Below are positions 44,830-55,824 of a stretch of DNA of 64,000 nt, one piece after another. The notes below the pieces were generated by a model that did no database searches, was not told where the DNA came from, and worked only from the letters and a program-made list of their open reading frames with translations. The position numbers and the translations under genes were made by a program. Source of the DNA: Spongospora subterranea f. sp. subterranea (taxonomy: Eukaryota > Endomyxa: Phytomyxea > Phytomyxea > Plasmodiophorida); contig JAUGWO010000228.1 in the NCBI GenBank assembly GCA_049724395.1, forward strand, positions 1 to 64,000. The letters run 5' to 3'. Every line of letters begins with the position of its first letter. Positions within the stretch are counted from its first letter, which is position 1.

Positions 44830-46200
44830 ACGCTTTCTGTGCAGCCTGTTTCTTCTTCACCCTATTGCTGATGTGGAAACAACTGCAGATATCATTAGGG
44901 CAAAAATTGACCATGCACCGTGTCCTTCTTTTTCAAACTACAGCATGAAAAACGAAAGATGTAGACTAAACCATTACCTGAATGGCGATGATCAAATTCA
45001 GTCACTTCCCAAATTACCCAAATAGAGATTAGGTTCACACCATACCATGTTAATCAATGCCGCACAGGCTAATCAATAGGGCGCGGGCTGGTCATGGCAG
45101 ATGCAGACCGACGACACCTCAGCAAGATTGGATCAGAAGACACCAGAAAATTGGTGCATTTACTGTGATAAACATCGAACACCAAGCACACCTTGCGAAA
45201 AATAAAAAACCGTCTTGATAAAGGCAGACGAATTATGCAATTCACGCGCAGGGTCAGAGTCCAACATAGCAATCGGTATCCAGGAAAGGCCATGACGGCC
45301 ATCCTTCGCGAAGCTGAAAGATCAGGCTCCTGGTACACCAAATGCATTTAATTGAAATAAAGCCGCTTCCTGAAATGTTAATCGATGAAGAAAATGTGCC
45401 CCTTGTTATATCAGACGATGCACAAAATGGATGGGTATTCATGTTCAACTCTAAGATCGTTGAATCGACCCTCACCGATTTTTAGCATTCTCGATTCCTG
45501 GGAGTCCTTACGGAAGCAGGATTTAGCCAGCGAATGTTCGCTGGTCATCGAAGGTACAATTGCCGTTCTGTCGACAACTTCAAAGTCTGTTCATTGCTGG
45601 GGCAAAATGTCCTGTCGATAAATAACACTGCCACAACCACAGCGGATGGTGTAAGAGCAGTTATCTTGCACCCTTAACAATCTCAACCGTTGTTGAAATG
45701 ATTCAATGCAAACGGACCGTCGCTTTATTCTCCACATTTTGATACTTTTCCGCCATATCGCCATCGAACCTGTATGTTGAGACGGACACGTCGGTCATGA
45801 GTTATGACAGTTTGGGTGTTAACCGCGGGTGTTTGAATCAAACTTTGTTGTAGGAGAAATGCGTGCCTAATGTTCGTGCTGACCTGTCCCATGATCGAAG
45901 TGATTCAAATGGGCGCCCCAATGCTCGTGCTGACGTGTCGGATCATCGGAGTGATAGAATTCAGGCATCCTTTCTTAAAACTCCTGTTATCGAGATTACT
46001 TTCGAACTCCTAAACACATCATGTTCGACAATAACTCCGGATGATAACTCCATTGACATACACTTGAGTGTACATTAACAATATTTTATTCCAACAAACT
46101 CGATGACCAGTCAATATATTATCGGCTGAATCTCCCAGTCAGAATGTGACCAGCTTTTTCTCGAGCCCAAGTAATTAACCAGTCTTTTCTAGCCCCCCAT
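44830..46200. other. Intergenic, includes a dispersed repeat at 45610-45780
   Basis: The segment 45610-45780 (GATAAATAACACTGCCACA ... CCATATCGCCATCGAACCTG) recurs, diverged, at 59227-59420. An imperfect tandem duplication of about 48 bases (AATGTTCGTGCTGACCTGTC, then CAATGCTCGTGCTGACGTGTC) lies at 45870-45950. No gene recognised. Confidence 0.55.
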
Positions 46201-46209
46201 TGTTTTTAT

Positions 46210-46488
46210 ATGTTTGTTATCATCACATCGCTGATGATCGTTGTTTCTGGAGTCGCTGCCGTCGGCATTTGTTTGTGTTGGATCTGTGTTTATGACCGCC
46301 ATCAGCGGAGAAACCAAGCTCAGGCCGACCTGTTGCAGCGCAGCAACGAAGCTCAGGCGCGGCGCAGCAAAGAGGCTCAGGCCGACCTGTTGGAGCAAAG
46401 AGCCGACCGGTTGTTTGCTATCTTATTCATTCCCCTTCTAATTTTTTTGATTTTCTTTACAGAGACCGGCGCGAAAGGGACCAGTTAG
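46210..46488 (+). CDS. Small hypothetical membrane protein
   Basis: A 92-residue frame from ATG 46210. It has two hydrophobic segments: residues 1-27 (MFVIITSLMIVVSGVAAVGI and onward) and about 68-84 (LFAILFIPLLIFLIFF). Between them is a charged region with a repeated QAQADLLQR / EAQADLLEQR word, likely helical. The hairpin plan resembles small membrane proteins of unknown role. No homologue is recognised. A CAG run (five CAG-type triplets) and a TTTTAG splice-acceptor-like word at about 46650-46690 raise the chance of a further exon, which I could not confirm. Could be chance. Confidence 0.3.
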   Translation: MFVIITSLMIVVSGVAAVGICLCWICVYDRHQRRNQAQADLLQRSNEAQARRSKEAQADLLEQRADRLFAILFIPLLIFLIFFTETGAKGTS

Positions 46489-46499
46489 GATAGGTATCT

Positions 46500-48850
46500 T
46501 CACAGGTGAAGGTGTTCTGATTGCCCATTGCATAGGATTATAACCTTGGCACTAATGCTGGATCATGGTCCTCGCGATGTGATCCTAAATGGCCTGCTAG
46601 AACAAGAGTGTACCGATGTTGTTTAATATTGTTCATCTGTTTTATCTGTGTTTTAGTACAACACCCACAGCAGCAGCAGCAGCGTCAAGAGGCCGAAAGC
46701 ACTGATAGATAAACAAACTTCCGAATGGCACTGTAATTTATTTCACTATTTAGCTTCTAACTATGGTTAATGGCAGCCGCTCTCTTCGTCGAGGAGTTGG
46801 CCACATTTGAGCCAACACGAGGCGCCGGTGTTGTTTTTACTTGGTATGGTCTTGATTCACGTCAGGACAGACTTCAACAAAACCTTCTATCGGAACATTG
46901 ATCATTTCATACAATAAAAACGAGAAATGAACCTCGATTACCGGTGATTCCTTTTTTGCAAGAATAAACTTATTTATTGACATCGTATATATGTGTCTAT
47001 GTACTTGTGTCTACTCCGGTCTCTGACATTATTCCATATAATTCTCCCGCTCTTCGTCAAGCAATCAGTCAATTCCATCGCCGATATCCCGACAGACCGA
47101 ATTGGGGTTAAAAGGGGGAGGTAGTGTCAGGTCCCCTGTAGCGTCGTAAGGCTTCAACAAGCACGGTTAAAAAGAGAAGGTTGTTTATCAATAAAAAATG
47201 GGGGAAAACCAATGTATGGTAAACCCTGTTCAATCATGTCGATTTACTGGGTGGGCGGGATTTCCTGGAACCTCTCAAAGTGATTCGCCATTTTCTGGTA
47301 CCTTCGTGCTTTGAACAAGTCCATCTTTTCCTATCAAGGAGTGTCGAACATTTGAGGACGTCGACATACATGCCCAGTTGCTCAGAAGCTGGCATTTCAA
47401 ATATCTCCCCAAAAAACTTCATGGGGGACGTGCTGGATGATGGCCTGGGGCATGCGACATTAGAGCTAGGGAAGTAGTTTTATCAGCACCGAACTGTGAA
47501 GCGTTGCTTTCGATAACCATCATCATTAACACAGCAATCAGATCAAATCGAACAACGGGTGGTGGATTACCTCACTTGTTTCGACAGTTTCATAGAGTAC
47601 TTGGGCTACAGCACATGTATTCAAGTTCTCCAGAGCCAATCCACAAAAACTACAATCCTTCGCGAAAGCACCCGAAAGACTTGAAAATATTACCAGATTG
47701 CTCTATAACATACAATGTTGCAAAGGACTAGGATGCGTTCTTTACCTTGGTGGACAGACTTGCAAAAGCTCACCTCTTCTTCAAATAGCACGAGAAAATG
47801 GGAAAGAAATTCAAAACATTCAACCAAATTCGCAGTTTGGCAATAGTTACAACAAAGAAACAATGCCAAAGGCCATATACCGGAAGACATAAAGAAAAAT
47901 TCGCAAGTTAACTGGGCCAATTAAAGACTGCCGAGGTGCCGTCCAAATATGTCCAGCACCACACAACGGGAGGGCACTTTTGCTACTTTGTAGCTGAACG
48001 AGATCGAACGAGATCAGCAGTCACGACGAGTTTAAGAAGAACGGTCCAAACTGGACACGGTTTTCCCAATCTGGAAAGCGCCTCAGGACGTGTCTCGAGT
48101 GGTGAAATATGCAGATCAAAGGCGCATTGATAACATCAGGTTAGGGTGATGTTTAAGCGGATTATGGACCCGCTGGATCGTGTCTGTAAGGCCATCAGCT
48201 CGCTTGCATTCGCTGCGTATTTTGAATTTGAAGGCAAAAGTCTTCGAGGATTATCAGATTTCCGATGATTTTCATTGGCCATCTGTGTTGAGAATCCACA
48301 ATTCGCAAAAATCGTTTTTTCATGGTAGAGCACAGCCGTGATGATATCTTGATTCCAAAAGGAGAAGCTCCGATCATTCTTGTGAATGACATCTGGCAAA
48401 CCTCGGGAAAACAACTCTCAATCCCATCCACTTCACTTCAAGCCAGAAAAATGATCATCGATCATATGGGAACGTTCGTACACAACTTATTCCAATTTCC
48501 CCCAACTCTGATATAGGACATTTCAAGAATTGCATTGTTTTGAGGTCAGGGATCCGTCGAACCATTTTTTCTACTATTCATGAGACCGCGTCCAATAAAA
48601 TCTGACATTCTCGAAAATTCAGGACGATCAAGTTATGTTCTCTGGGATGATCACCGTGGCATCGTTTTGGAACTCGTTAACGGATCAAGGTTCACATAGC
48701 TAAGTAGTTCAAGAATTGTTTTTGTGCTTCATATCCAACAGAATCTCCTCCCGCCTATATTCCTTTTGCTAGCGGAGCTGTTCAGGTTTAAAACCCGCGA
48801 CATTCTCTGTTTATTGAAATCAGAATCATCCCAATTCAGTCGCCCTTTCC
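46500..48850. other. Intergenic; possible LTR-element edge near 47.1 kb
   Basis: At about 47107-47121 a purine run (AAAAGGGGGAGGTAG) is followed at once by TGTCAGGTCCC. This is the look of a polypurine tract plus LTR start of an LTR-retroelement fossil. No second LTR, LTR end or coding part was recognised, so this is only a hint. The rest, including frames at 47504-48516, shows no motif I recognise. Confidence 0.3.
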
Positions 48851-48854
48851 AGGA

Positions 48855-49241
48855 ATGATCAAGTTTGATTCCTTGGAAGATGTGGTGTTCAGCCATAAGG
48901 TTCGTCATCGTATTGGATTCGCACCGTTTGCCATATTTTCAGATCTAGGGCCTAACTCTCTCATGACAGGCACTTTCATATCTCCCCTCGACCAGAGTTT
49001 CGAAATTTCAATCATGGCAGAGCATTTAGCAACCAATACCAGTTCCGTGCTTGTTGCTACTGATCGAGATCTCGTGCAAGCCGCAGATCGCATCTCTCAT
49101 CAGCGACACCTGCACCACAAGTCCCGTTCACAACGAATGACAAGTAAGTTGAGTAAGAGTGCGTCTGGACAACTGGACAAGGCCAGCGCAGATTGTGACA
49201 TCGTTAATGACAAAATCTATGTATTTCATGATCAAGAATGA
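48855..49241 (+). CDS. Hypothetical open frame, 128 residues
   Basis: Open from ATG 48855 to 49241. Begins MIKFDSLEDVVFSHKVRHRI; the second half is rich in Ser, Lys, His and Arg (SHQRHLHHKSRSQRMTSKLS). No signal peptide, membrane segment or family is recognised. A shorter frame covers part of it on the other strand. Length alone is the evidence, so it may be chance. Confidence 0.22.
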   Translation: MIKFDSLEDVVFSHKVRHRIGFAPFAIFSDLGPNSLMTGTFISPLDQSFEISIMAEHLATNTSSVLVATDRDLVQAADRISHQRHLHHKSRSQRMTSKLSKSASGQLDKASADCDIVNDKIYVFHDQE

Positions 49242-50640
49242 ATCTGCCGAAGTGCACCATCAACGCTTGAAGTATTATACGACGATGCCATTCTGACAAT
49301 GACGGTTGATCTTCATCGCGAATATCTTTCTTATGAAAGGAGCCTATATGTTCGGTAGTGTCTTCTCTCCCGAGATTCCAGTCTCTCCACTCTAAAACCT
49401 TAAGTACAATCACAAATTAGTGATAATTATTAAGTGACTGTATAAGGTGGGAGGAAGTCTGGCAATCCACCCATCCCAACAACGTTGAGGACTTCCCGGC
49501 GAGAATTACAGCTATGAATCTAAATTCTAAGGCAAAATTGAACCCACCAGCAATGAGATTGGCTCTCAGTTCTCTACATTTGATTTCGTGTTGGATCTCT
49601 CAAAGGAACGTACGCGTTCTGTTGGATTTTGTCGAATTGATCAACTGAATTGAATATATCGCATGCCTTTATTCCAGAACAAAAAATTCTAAAGACGCAC
49701 ACGGGGGCATTTACTAAACCCCGGCGCGATGATTGTCGCCTGGAACAGCACTAGCCTTGACGCACGCCGAACATTTGCGTTTCTTACGCCGAATCAACGA
49801 TAATCTGTTGAAAATCAACCACTTGAATACACCAACATGGTTTCCGTTTTTTGATCTTTTATATGAGCCCATACAGTACCTGTTAATATCATCCGAACCA
49901 CTGTCTCTTTTCCTAGGAAGAAGCACTGGAACAGTTAGAGACGCCTCTGATGACAGACTTGCCCAGGCAATCAACATCGGTAAACGGCATGCGGTGGTGT
50001 TATGGGGACCATCAACGATGGTGAAGCCGCCATAAACTGTGGCGTATTGCGACATTGAACAGTCTGAACCATAGGTAAACAAAATGATGAGATAACGAAA
50101 TACTGATGATTGACACCTGCACGTCCTCCAGCAGCCCCAAGATCATAGCCCGCTTCCATGAACTTGGTCATACAATCCGGATCTTGCCGAAATGCGATTC
50201 TTTTCCGCGTCGGATTGACCTGGACAAGAGGCCAGTCGAATGATTTTTACCAGGAGTTCATCCCTACATAATTTCCCTAATCTGATTAGATGGGTTTTCA
50301 GTAATCTTATATACTGTAGACGTGCAAGCAATGAATACCTTGGACAACGGTGAATTGTAGCGAGCAAAACTATGAATTAATTCACGCTCGCTTGCATTCA
50401 GATCCACGTCAAGAGTTACTTGTTTTCAGTCCACCGACGGGAGTTATATTACAATTATCAATCTCATGATTGTGGTCTTGGCAGCTGCTGGTGATAATGT
50501 ATTTTGAAAAGGGTCTATCAAAGGTAAAACTCATTGACCAAGTACAAGTTGACTTGATCCCCCTTTTTTTCCGTTTTGACAACGGGGTCTTTGAATGTGC
50601 AATAAAGATTTGAGCGCTGCTAGACTTTAACGCCCGGGAC
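49242..50640. other. Intergenic without recognised genes
   Basis: Overlapping frames on both strands at 49714-50082 and 50143-50367 show no motif. No repeat identified. Confidence 0.4.
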
Positions 50641-50973
50641 ATGGATCGGATGGGGATTATCCTTGGTGAAAAAGTGTGGGTTTACGCCAACCCGGAATGC
50701 GATTCTGGAAGGAATTTGAGTTTACATGGATTTGCTTCGGTGGTTGACGATATTTCAAATGATATCAACAAGTTTTTGAACACGCCTCCTCATGATCCTA
50801 TTTTCGAACAAAGTTTTTCCCTCATTTCTTTTCAAAAGTGGACTGGTTTGCAACTTCCCTGCCACAGCATTACCGCCTCACTACAGCTCGACCTGTTTAG
50901 CCCGATTATGATACACTGGTCACACGTTGAGCAGTGTCAGGAGGACCCTGGCGCAACGGGCGTACCATCATGA
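50641..50973 (+). CDS. Hypothetical open frame, 110 residues, convergent with member 4
   Basis: ATG 50641 to stop at 50973; begins MDRMGIILGEKVWVYANPEC. It contains DDISNDINKFLNTPPHDPIF, but no family is recognised. Its end lies about 70 bases from the 3' end of family member 4 on the opposite strand. No signal peptide. Uncertain. Confidence 0.25.
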   Translation: MDRMGIILGEKVWVYANPECDSGRNLSLHGFASVVDDISNDINKFLNTPPHDPIFEQSFSLISFQKWTGLQLPCHSITASLQLDLFSPIMIHWSHVEQCQEDPGATGVPS

Positions 50974-51018
50974 GAACTCAAAGAAAACAGAGTTGGCGAA
51001 AATGTGATGGGGAATTCA

Positions 51019-51033
51019 GTGTATTGTGATGAA
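51019..51033 (-). promoter_or_regulatory. Conserved 3' block, member 4
   Basis: GTGTATTGTGATGAA on the plus strand, identical to 33661-33675, lying 11 bases past the stop of member 4. Confidence 0.5.
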
Positions 51034-51044
51034 ACCACATTTCA

Positions 51045-52925
51045 TTAGATCTTGATTTTAGGCAACTTTTCAATGAAGAGCGATGAATGCTGCTCCTGCA
51101 ATTCATTCTGGATCTTGTACATTTCCCTGGCCATGACCTCGTACAGCCGTTGTTTCAGGACCAGTTCAGGAATGTCATCATTCAATCTTCGCCGCAATGT
51201 GTTGATGCCTTCAGGGCTCAACAGGGCCAGATACAGCAGCATGTCTTTGCTCATAAATTCCTTGTAAAGAACCTGATCCAAATCAAGGTACTTGACTCCA
51301 TTCGCGTCAGCAGCGGCGTAGGCGAATGTTTGGAACAGGCGCCGGATTTGGTAGTAGAGATCTAGGTTTTGTAGTGGATTGTACGCTCCATCGCCTGATA
51401 ATGGAGGTCGCGGGTCTGATAGATCCCATAAGTCGATGAGGGAATCTTCTATATCCTTTGATCCCTCCGATTCGTCTTCTTCCCATAATTCCCGAATTCG
51501 CATTAACTCGTTATCCGTGATCAAAACGTTGAAGAGCTTCGCTCTGCACTCTTCAATGAGTGGAGTATTTCCCTGAAGATAATCAATTGGCTTATTGACT
51601 ATGGCGATGGCTATGACGATGCCGCGACATATCGCCATTATCCGATCGGATTTGGTGTAAAATGTTTGTCCGGTGAGCGCCTTCTCGTTGACCACGAATC
51701 GCCTCAGTCCATTTTCGTTTGCGATATCTTTTGCCGAATTCATCAGAATATCGTGTATCAGGGTGTCCTCCGTAAATAACGAATCAGAGTTTGACGGGAC
51801 AGAAGATTGGCGAAACAGACAATCGAATATGAGAGACTCAATTGGATCGAACACCCGAATAACGGGACCGCTGTAGTCGAGTTTAAAATGGATCATGAAC
51901 ATCTCCATACTCATGGCCATGTAGACGAATTGCTTCAGCTCTTCGACAGAGGCATTAGCGGGGGTTTTAATCATTTTGATGCCATCAGGGCTGGACATGG
52001 CCAAGAATATCATCATGTTCCGGGTCAGATATTTCCTATAGATGAACTTGTCAAGATCATCGAATTCCGAACAACTGGCCTCAGCCGCGCCCTTGGCGAA
52101 CATCGTGAACAGACGCTGAACTTGGAAGTAGAGATCTCGGTTGTGAAAGGGACTGCCACTCCCGTCTTCTGATATCTCAACGAGCAGATTCCCTTCGTCG
52201 TCCGATACCTCCGGGAGTGATTCCATCTCAATAGAATACATTTTGGATAACAAGTCTCTGCATGTGTAAATAAGTCGAGTATTGCCTGAGAGATGATCAA
52301 TTGGGTCGTTGATTGTGTCCATGGCCTTCGAGATACTGTTGAACATCTTCATAATGAATTCTGATGTGAACTCATCTTTTCGCCTGTTTGTCAAAATCTC
52401 GACCGCCTCGTAGAAATGACTCAGTACAGGTTCGTCATCGATGTATAACTCGTTGACCAGATCTGAAAGCGTATTGTGTATGGGCGTGCCGACAAATGGC
52501 GAAGAATCAGCCGATTCTAGACTGGATTCATCAAACAGGCAATTGAAGATGAGGGTCTCAACAGGGGTGTCAAACGCCCGATTTGTACGGCCGTTCACAG
52601 TGTGATCATCGTTATCATCATCGTAGAAACCATCAGCCAATGACAATGCAGCTGATACAGTCTGAAGAGGTCTTGATTGACTCTTTACAAGTGGAGCTGA
52701 GAATTCAAAGGAATCTGGTTGAGTGAGTAAACCACCGAATCGGGTCTTGGGGAAAAACCCGACTTGAGATGGAAATGGAGGAGGACCAGCTGGGCGAGTC
52801 TGATCGCTATGAACTGGGGGTGCAGATCCTGTTAGTGAATTGTGTGTCAATACTGTGGACCCGACTGATACTGATGATATATATATCAGCAAATGCACCG
52901 AAAACACGATAGCAATCATAGACAT
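51045..52925 (-). CDS. Secreted duplicated-domain family, member 4 (intact, 626 residues)
   Basis: The reference member. The open frame can be extended to 52937 only through a TTG; the ATG at 52925 gives MSMIAIVFSVHLLIYISSVS, a signal peptide cleaved near residue 23. The leader GSTVLTHNSLTGSAPPVHSD and a Pro/Ser-rich spacer follow; a short Asp run lies at about 102-107. Unit 1, residues about 116-355: FDTPVETLIFNCLF, then SKAMDTINDPIDHLSGNT, then DLYFQVQRLFTMFAKGAAEA, then MMIFLAMSSPDGIKMI. Unit 2, about 357-626, repeats these: FDPIESLIFDCLF, IAIVNKPIDYLQGNTPL, DLYYQIRRLFQTFAYAAADA, MLLYLALLSPEGINTL, then YEVMAREMYKIQNELQEQ. No membrane anchor after the signal and few cysteines, so secretion is likely. 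No known domain recognised; function unknown. Confidence 0.85.
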   Translation of the reverse strand: MSMIAIVFSVHLLIYISSVSVGSTVLTHNSLTGSAPPVHSDQTRPAGPPPFPSQVGFFPKTRFGGLLTQPDSFEFSAPLVKSQSRPLQTVSAALSLADGFYDDDNDDHTVNGRTNRAFDTPVETLIFNCLFDESSLESADSSPFVGTPIHNTLSDLVNELYIDDEPVLSHFYEAVEILTNRRKDEFTSEFIMKMFNSISKAMDTINDPIDHLSGNTRLIYTCRDLLSKMYSIEMESLPEVSDDEGNLLVEISEDGSGSPFHNRDLYFQVQRLFTMFAKGAAEASCSEFDDLDKFIYRKYLTRNMMIFLAMSSPDGIKMIKTPANASVEELKQFVYMAMSMEMFMIHFKLDYSGPVIRVFDPIESLIFDCLFRQSSVPSNSDSLFTEDTLIHDILMNSAKDIANENGLRRFVVNEKALTGQTFYTKSDRIMAICRGIVIAIAIVNKPIDYLQGNTPLIEECRAKLFNVLITDNELMRIRELWEEDESEGSKDIEDSLIDLWDLSDPRPPLSGDGAYNPLQNLDLYYQIRRLFQTFAYAAADANGVKYLDLDQVLYKEFMSKDMLLYLALLSPEGINTLRRRLNDDIPELVLKQRLYEVMAREMYKIQNELQEQHSSLFIEKLPKIKI

Positions 52926-53012
52926 CGTATTAGTCAAATTTGAAAATGAACCACAGGACGTGTCATCGACACTTGATGGTAGGTCCGTGGCCAGAAATTG
53001 TGACCTTTTCCG

Positions 53013-53048
53013 GACCCGAAAAATGGCGTTAAAGTCCGAAGGTGTTCC
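53013..53048 (-). promoter_or_regulatory. Conserved upstream block, member 4
   Basis: On the plus strand, GACCCGAAAAATGG then AAGTCCGAAGGTGTTCC, 88-123 bases upstream of the start. Matches the blocks of members 3 and 5. Confidence 0.5.
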
Positions 53049-53217
53049 ATAAACGTCACCTGCCCTGGCAGGATTTGATCGAGATCGATATTGGTATGTG
53101 TCACTCGCTCCTGTGAGATTTGTGTGGTTGTCATGATGATCATTGGCACGGAATTCATCGATACAAAATTCACCGTGTCATCTTCCATAAACCTAATATC
53201 CTTGAATCACTCGTACG

Positions 53218-53665
53218 AAATGATGGTTTCGGCTCGTTGTGTCGTTTATAGCTAAAGCCGCGCGTCTGAGAACCAATAAGCAACAGCATCTGATCTCGCT
53301 GAGATCGGTCGATCGGCCGCTCTCTCACAAATTATTGCCATCGTCACTTCAAACGCAAAAATCTATCGTGTTTTGTTGGGGCTGACTGGGGACTACAAAA
53401 ACTAGGAACTATGGAAACTGATGAAAGAGCTCAAGAGAACAAGCAATGCATTCCTTGGTTGATCATCAGATCTGACCATAGGTAGGGTCAAGTAGGGTAA
53501 AGACCTGCTGAGGCTCAGACACCAGCAGAACCGGGTATTCGTGCCTTTGGCTGACCTGGACTTATCCTCGAGAGGTCAAACAATGTTGCGATCGATGCGT
53601 CTTCGATCCATCTAAAATTTCTCACACCTCTGTGTGGAATCTGAATATACTGATCGTGTGTTCTT
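53218..53665. repeat. Duplicated upstream flank (member 4 copy)
   Basis: Partner of 44575-44820. Outer parts match in order; the middle (about 53370-53570) is extra sequence not found upstream of member 3, so it is an insertion here or a deletion there. Confidence 0.75.
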
Positions 53666-54029
53666 TTTGCTCATTTTCTTGTAAGGCCTGTTATCGCCAA
53701 TATGTTGATTGTGTTTCCGCATTTCTTTGAAGTCCAATTGGTTAATCAATCAAAACTAAACCAGAAATCATTTCTGTTCATATGGATTGATTAGATGTCA
53801 CACAGAGTTTTGAAGGCCATCAACACGATCAATGCCCCATTTGATCAGCTTCCGGCAATATTCGATGTATTCACACACGCAGAGATCTGTTAATCTCATC
53901 GAATCTTAGGTGGCCTCGTCATCAGACTCGATAAGCTGTTGTTCTCAATGAAATGGTTTCAAGACCACTCGACTGACTTCTACATACCCCTGGGTATTGC
54001 GATCTTTCGCTCTGACGTGTAGAGGTGAC

Positions 54030-54425
54030 AATCTTCGACGACTCAAGTTGGGCATAAATTCTACTCCGGCGTCAGTGGCGCTCGTCTTCTGCGAAAGGTC
54101 AGAGAAAAGCCAGTTCGGAAAGGTTCATCAGAATGCGTTGATGCGTCATTCATCAGTGTTTTCGTGCCCTTTCGCAAGCTTGTCTTTGTATTTCTTTCTT
54201 CGATTTCAAGTTTGGGGCGACCATGTCCTGATTTTTCTGAAGCAAGCCGTTGGTACAATCTAAACGTTCTGCCGAATGGTGCCCATTCACATAAGCCGAT
54301 GACATACACTCTGTTGCACCTTTCCGAACTGGTTTTCTTCGACCTTCGCCAAACAGTATGCAGAAGATGAGCGCCACTGACTCCTTCGCCGGAGTAGAAT
54401 TTATGTCCAATCTCCGATAACTCAA
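54030..54425. repeat. Inverted repeat, arms about 120-160 bases
   Basis: The left arm from about 54047 reads GTTGGGCATAAATTCTACTC. The right arm, read from 54415 on the minus strand, gives ATTGGACATAAATTCTACTC; both continue into AGTGGCGCTC and CCAGTTCGGAAAGGT. The right arm has small insertions. Both arms can encode RRL..INSTPA..SVAL.FC, but no family is recognised. Confidence 0.8.
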
Positions 54426-54429
54426 ATAA

Positions 54430-55285
54430 GTCGTCGACGACCGTCACCTTCGTCAGAGCGATCGCTGTCCAAGTCCCAATAGTGCTTGGCGAGTTGCCAA
54501 ACTCATGGGCGGAAATTTCATCTGCTAAAGTCCCAATACCACCCTACAAACAATGCGTTTTCACGATCCATGACGTCCTTCTCGGAGCTTTTGAGGAATC
54601 TTGAAGGGTGTGCCAATATCGGAAATTCAGGAGGATACCGCCCCTGCATATGCTGCAGTCCATAACAGCATTGACGTATCCATCAAGAGTATGCCAACCC
54701 AAGTGATCAGGGCGGCAGTTCTCCTGTTCAGACGTGCTGCTGAGCGCAATGGACGAGCGTTTCCGGGCACGCTTATATGGCCAACGATCTTTGACTTCGA
54801 GCAAAAAAAGCAGAAACTTGCTGTCATTGATCAAAAATTCTTTCTGTTTTCCCCCACCACGTGTTTTTCGTCGTCTGAGGACGATGCTCGCCGACCTGAA
54901 AATTGCAAACGATGTGCAGCCTGCAATTCTTCTAACCGTAGTTCAGTTGGTTGCCTACGCTGTTCCGTTTGAGACGAGACGACGTTCGAATTCATTGTGA
55001 TGATATGGACAGTGGAGATGGAGCACAAGTGCCCTGAGATTGCATAGGTATGTGTAGCATGATTGGCCACAACCATAATTTAAACAGAATGTGCCGGTTC
55101 ACAACCTCAACAGTGTCGATGCAGATGAGCTAGGGAATATCGACACCCGAAATATGGTGCCATGCAACTTGGATTTTAACTTTGTTTTCGTGAAGTTTTC
55201 TTCGCGTGGAATGCGAAATTTATTACTCAGGCGGAACCATGAAACAGGGTGTTGTTCGTGTTTGTAGTATCTCGCGAAACTGCAA
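54430..55285. other. Intergenic without recognised genes
   Basis: Several overlapping frames of 66-123 residues occur on both strands (54544-55076), none with a known motif. Possibly eroded transposon DNA, given the inverted repeats on both sides. Confidence 0.35.
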
Positions 55286-55600
55286 ATGTGTGGTTTCTAC
55301 AGCATGCGCGACGAGGAACTTCTCGACTTTGTTCAGAACTTGCTGTCTCAATACGAGACAAACGAAAGCATTTTACAGTTCTTTGCTCAGAAGTTGGGGA
55401 TTACCATTTCCCTTCGGACGTTGCAGCGAAGGATAAAAGGCAACTCTTTAGATCGACCGATCCGAACAGCGGCATTGGAACGCAGCGAATTGTGGATAGA
55501 GGACGTGCAGTCCTTGGTCAAAAGCGGGGTGTTTGTTGCTGGAAGATTTTTTGCCACATCGAAAAGGATTACCATAAAGATATTAGCCAAAAAAAGTTAG
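55286..55600 (+). CDS. Open frame with integrase-like HTH word
   Basis: A 104-residue frame. The segment NESILQFFAQKLGITISLRT then LQRRIKGNSLDR resembles the helix-turn-helix region that precedes the catalytic core in some eukaryotic integrase-like transposons (pattern: g-I-x-I-S-x-R-T-L-x-R-x-L). No catalytic core follows; instead the frame runs into an inverted duplication. Probably a transposon scrap. Weak evidence. Confidence 0.28.
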   Translation: MCGFYSMRDEELLDFVQNLLSQYETNESILQFFAQKLGITISLRTLQRRIKGNSLDRPIRTAALERSELWIEDVQSLVKSGVFVAGRFFATSKRITIKILAKKS

Positions 55601-55805
55601 AAAGGATCATGCAGGCAATCAGCCAAATAGCCTGTCACTGGTCTAGAACTGATTTTGTACTTTTGCAGGATGCAGGCATCTGTTCCCGTCATGATTCCCT
55701 TTAACGGTCTTTGGCTAATATTTTCATGTTATTGCTTTTTGATGTGGCAAAGAATCGCAGCAACAAAAACTACGCTTTTGACCATGGACTGCACGTCCTT
55801 TATAC
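55495..55805. repeat. Inverted repeat, arms about 90-95 bases
   Basis: Left arm 55497-55592 has GGACGTGCAGTCCTTGGTCA, then TTTTGCCACATCGAAAAG, then ATATTAGCCAAA. Right arm 55714-55803 is its reverse complement with few changes (TTTGGCTAATATT, CTTTTTGATGTGGCAAA, GACCATGGACTGCACGTCC). Spacer about 120 bases. Confidence 0.85.
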
Positions 55806-55824
55806 ACATTAAAGGGCGGTTCAA

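Noticed and set aside
47100-47140. Complete LTR retroelement at 47.1 kb
   Set aside because: Only a polypurine-tract-like run and a TGTCAGG word were seen; no paired LTR or coding part.
52925-52937. Start of member 4 at 52937 and of member 5 at 61811
   Set aside because: Both are TTG codons; the first ATGs (52925 and 61805) give the family signal peptide.
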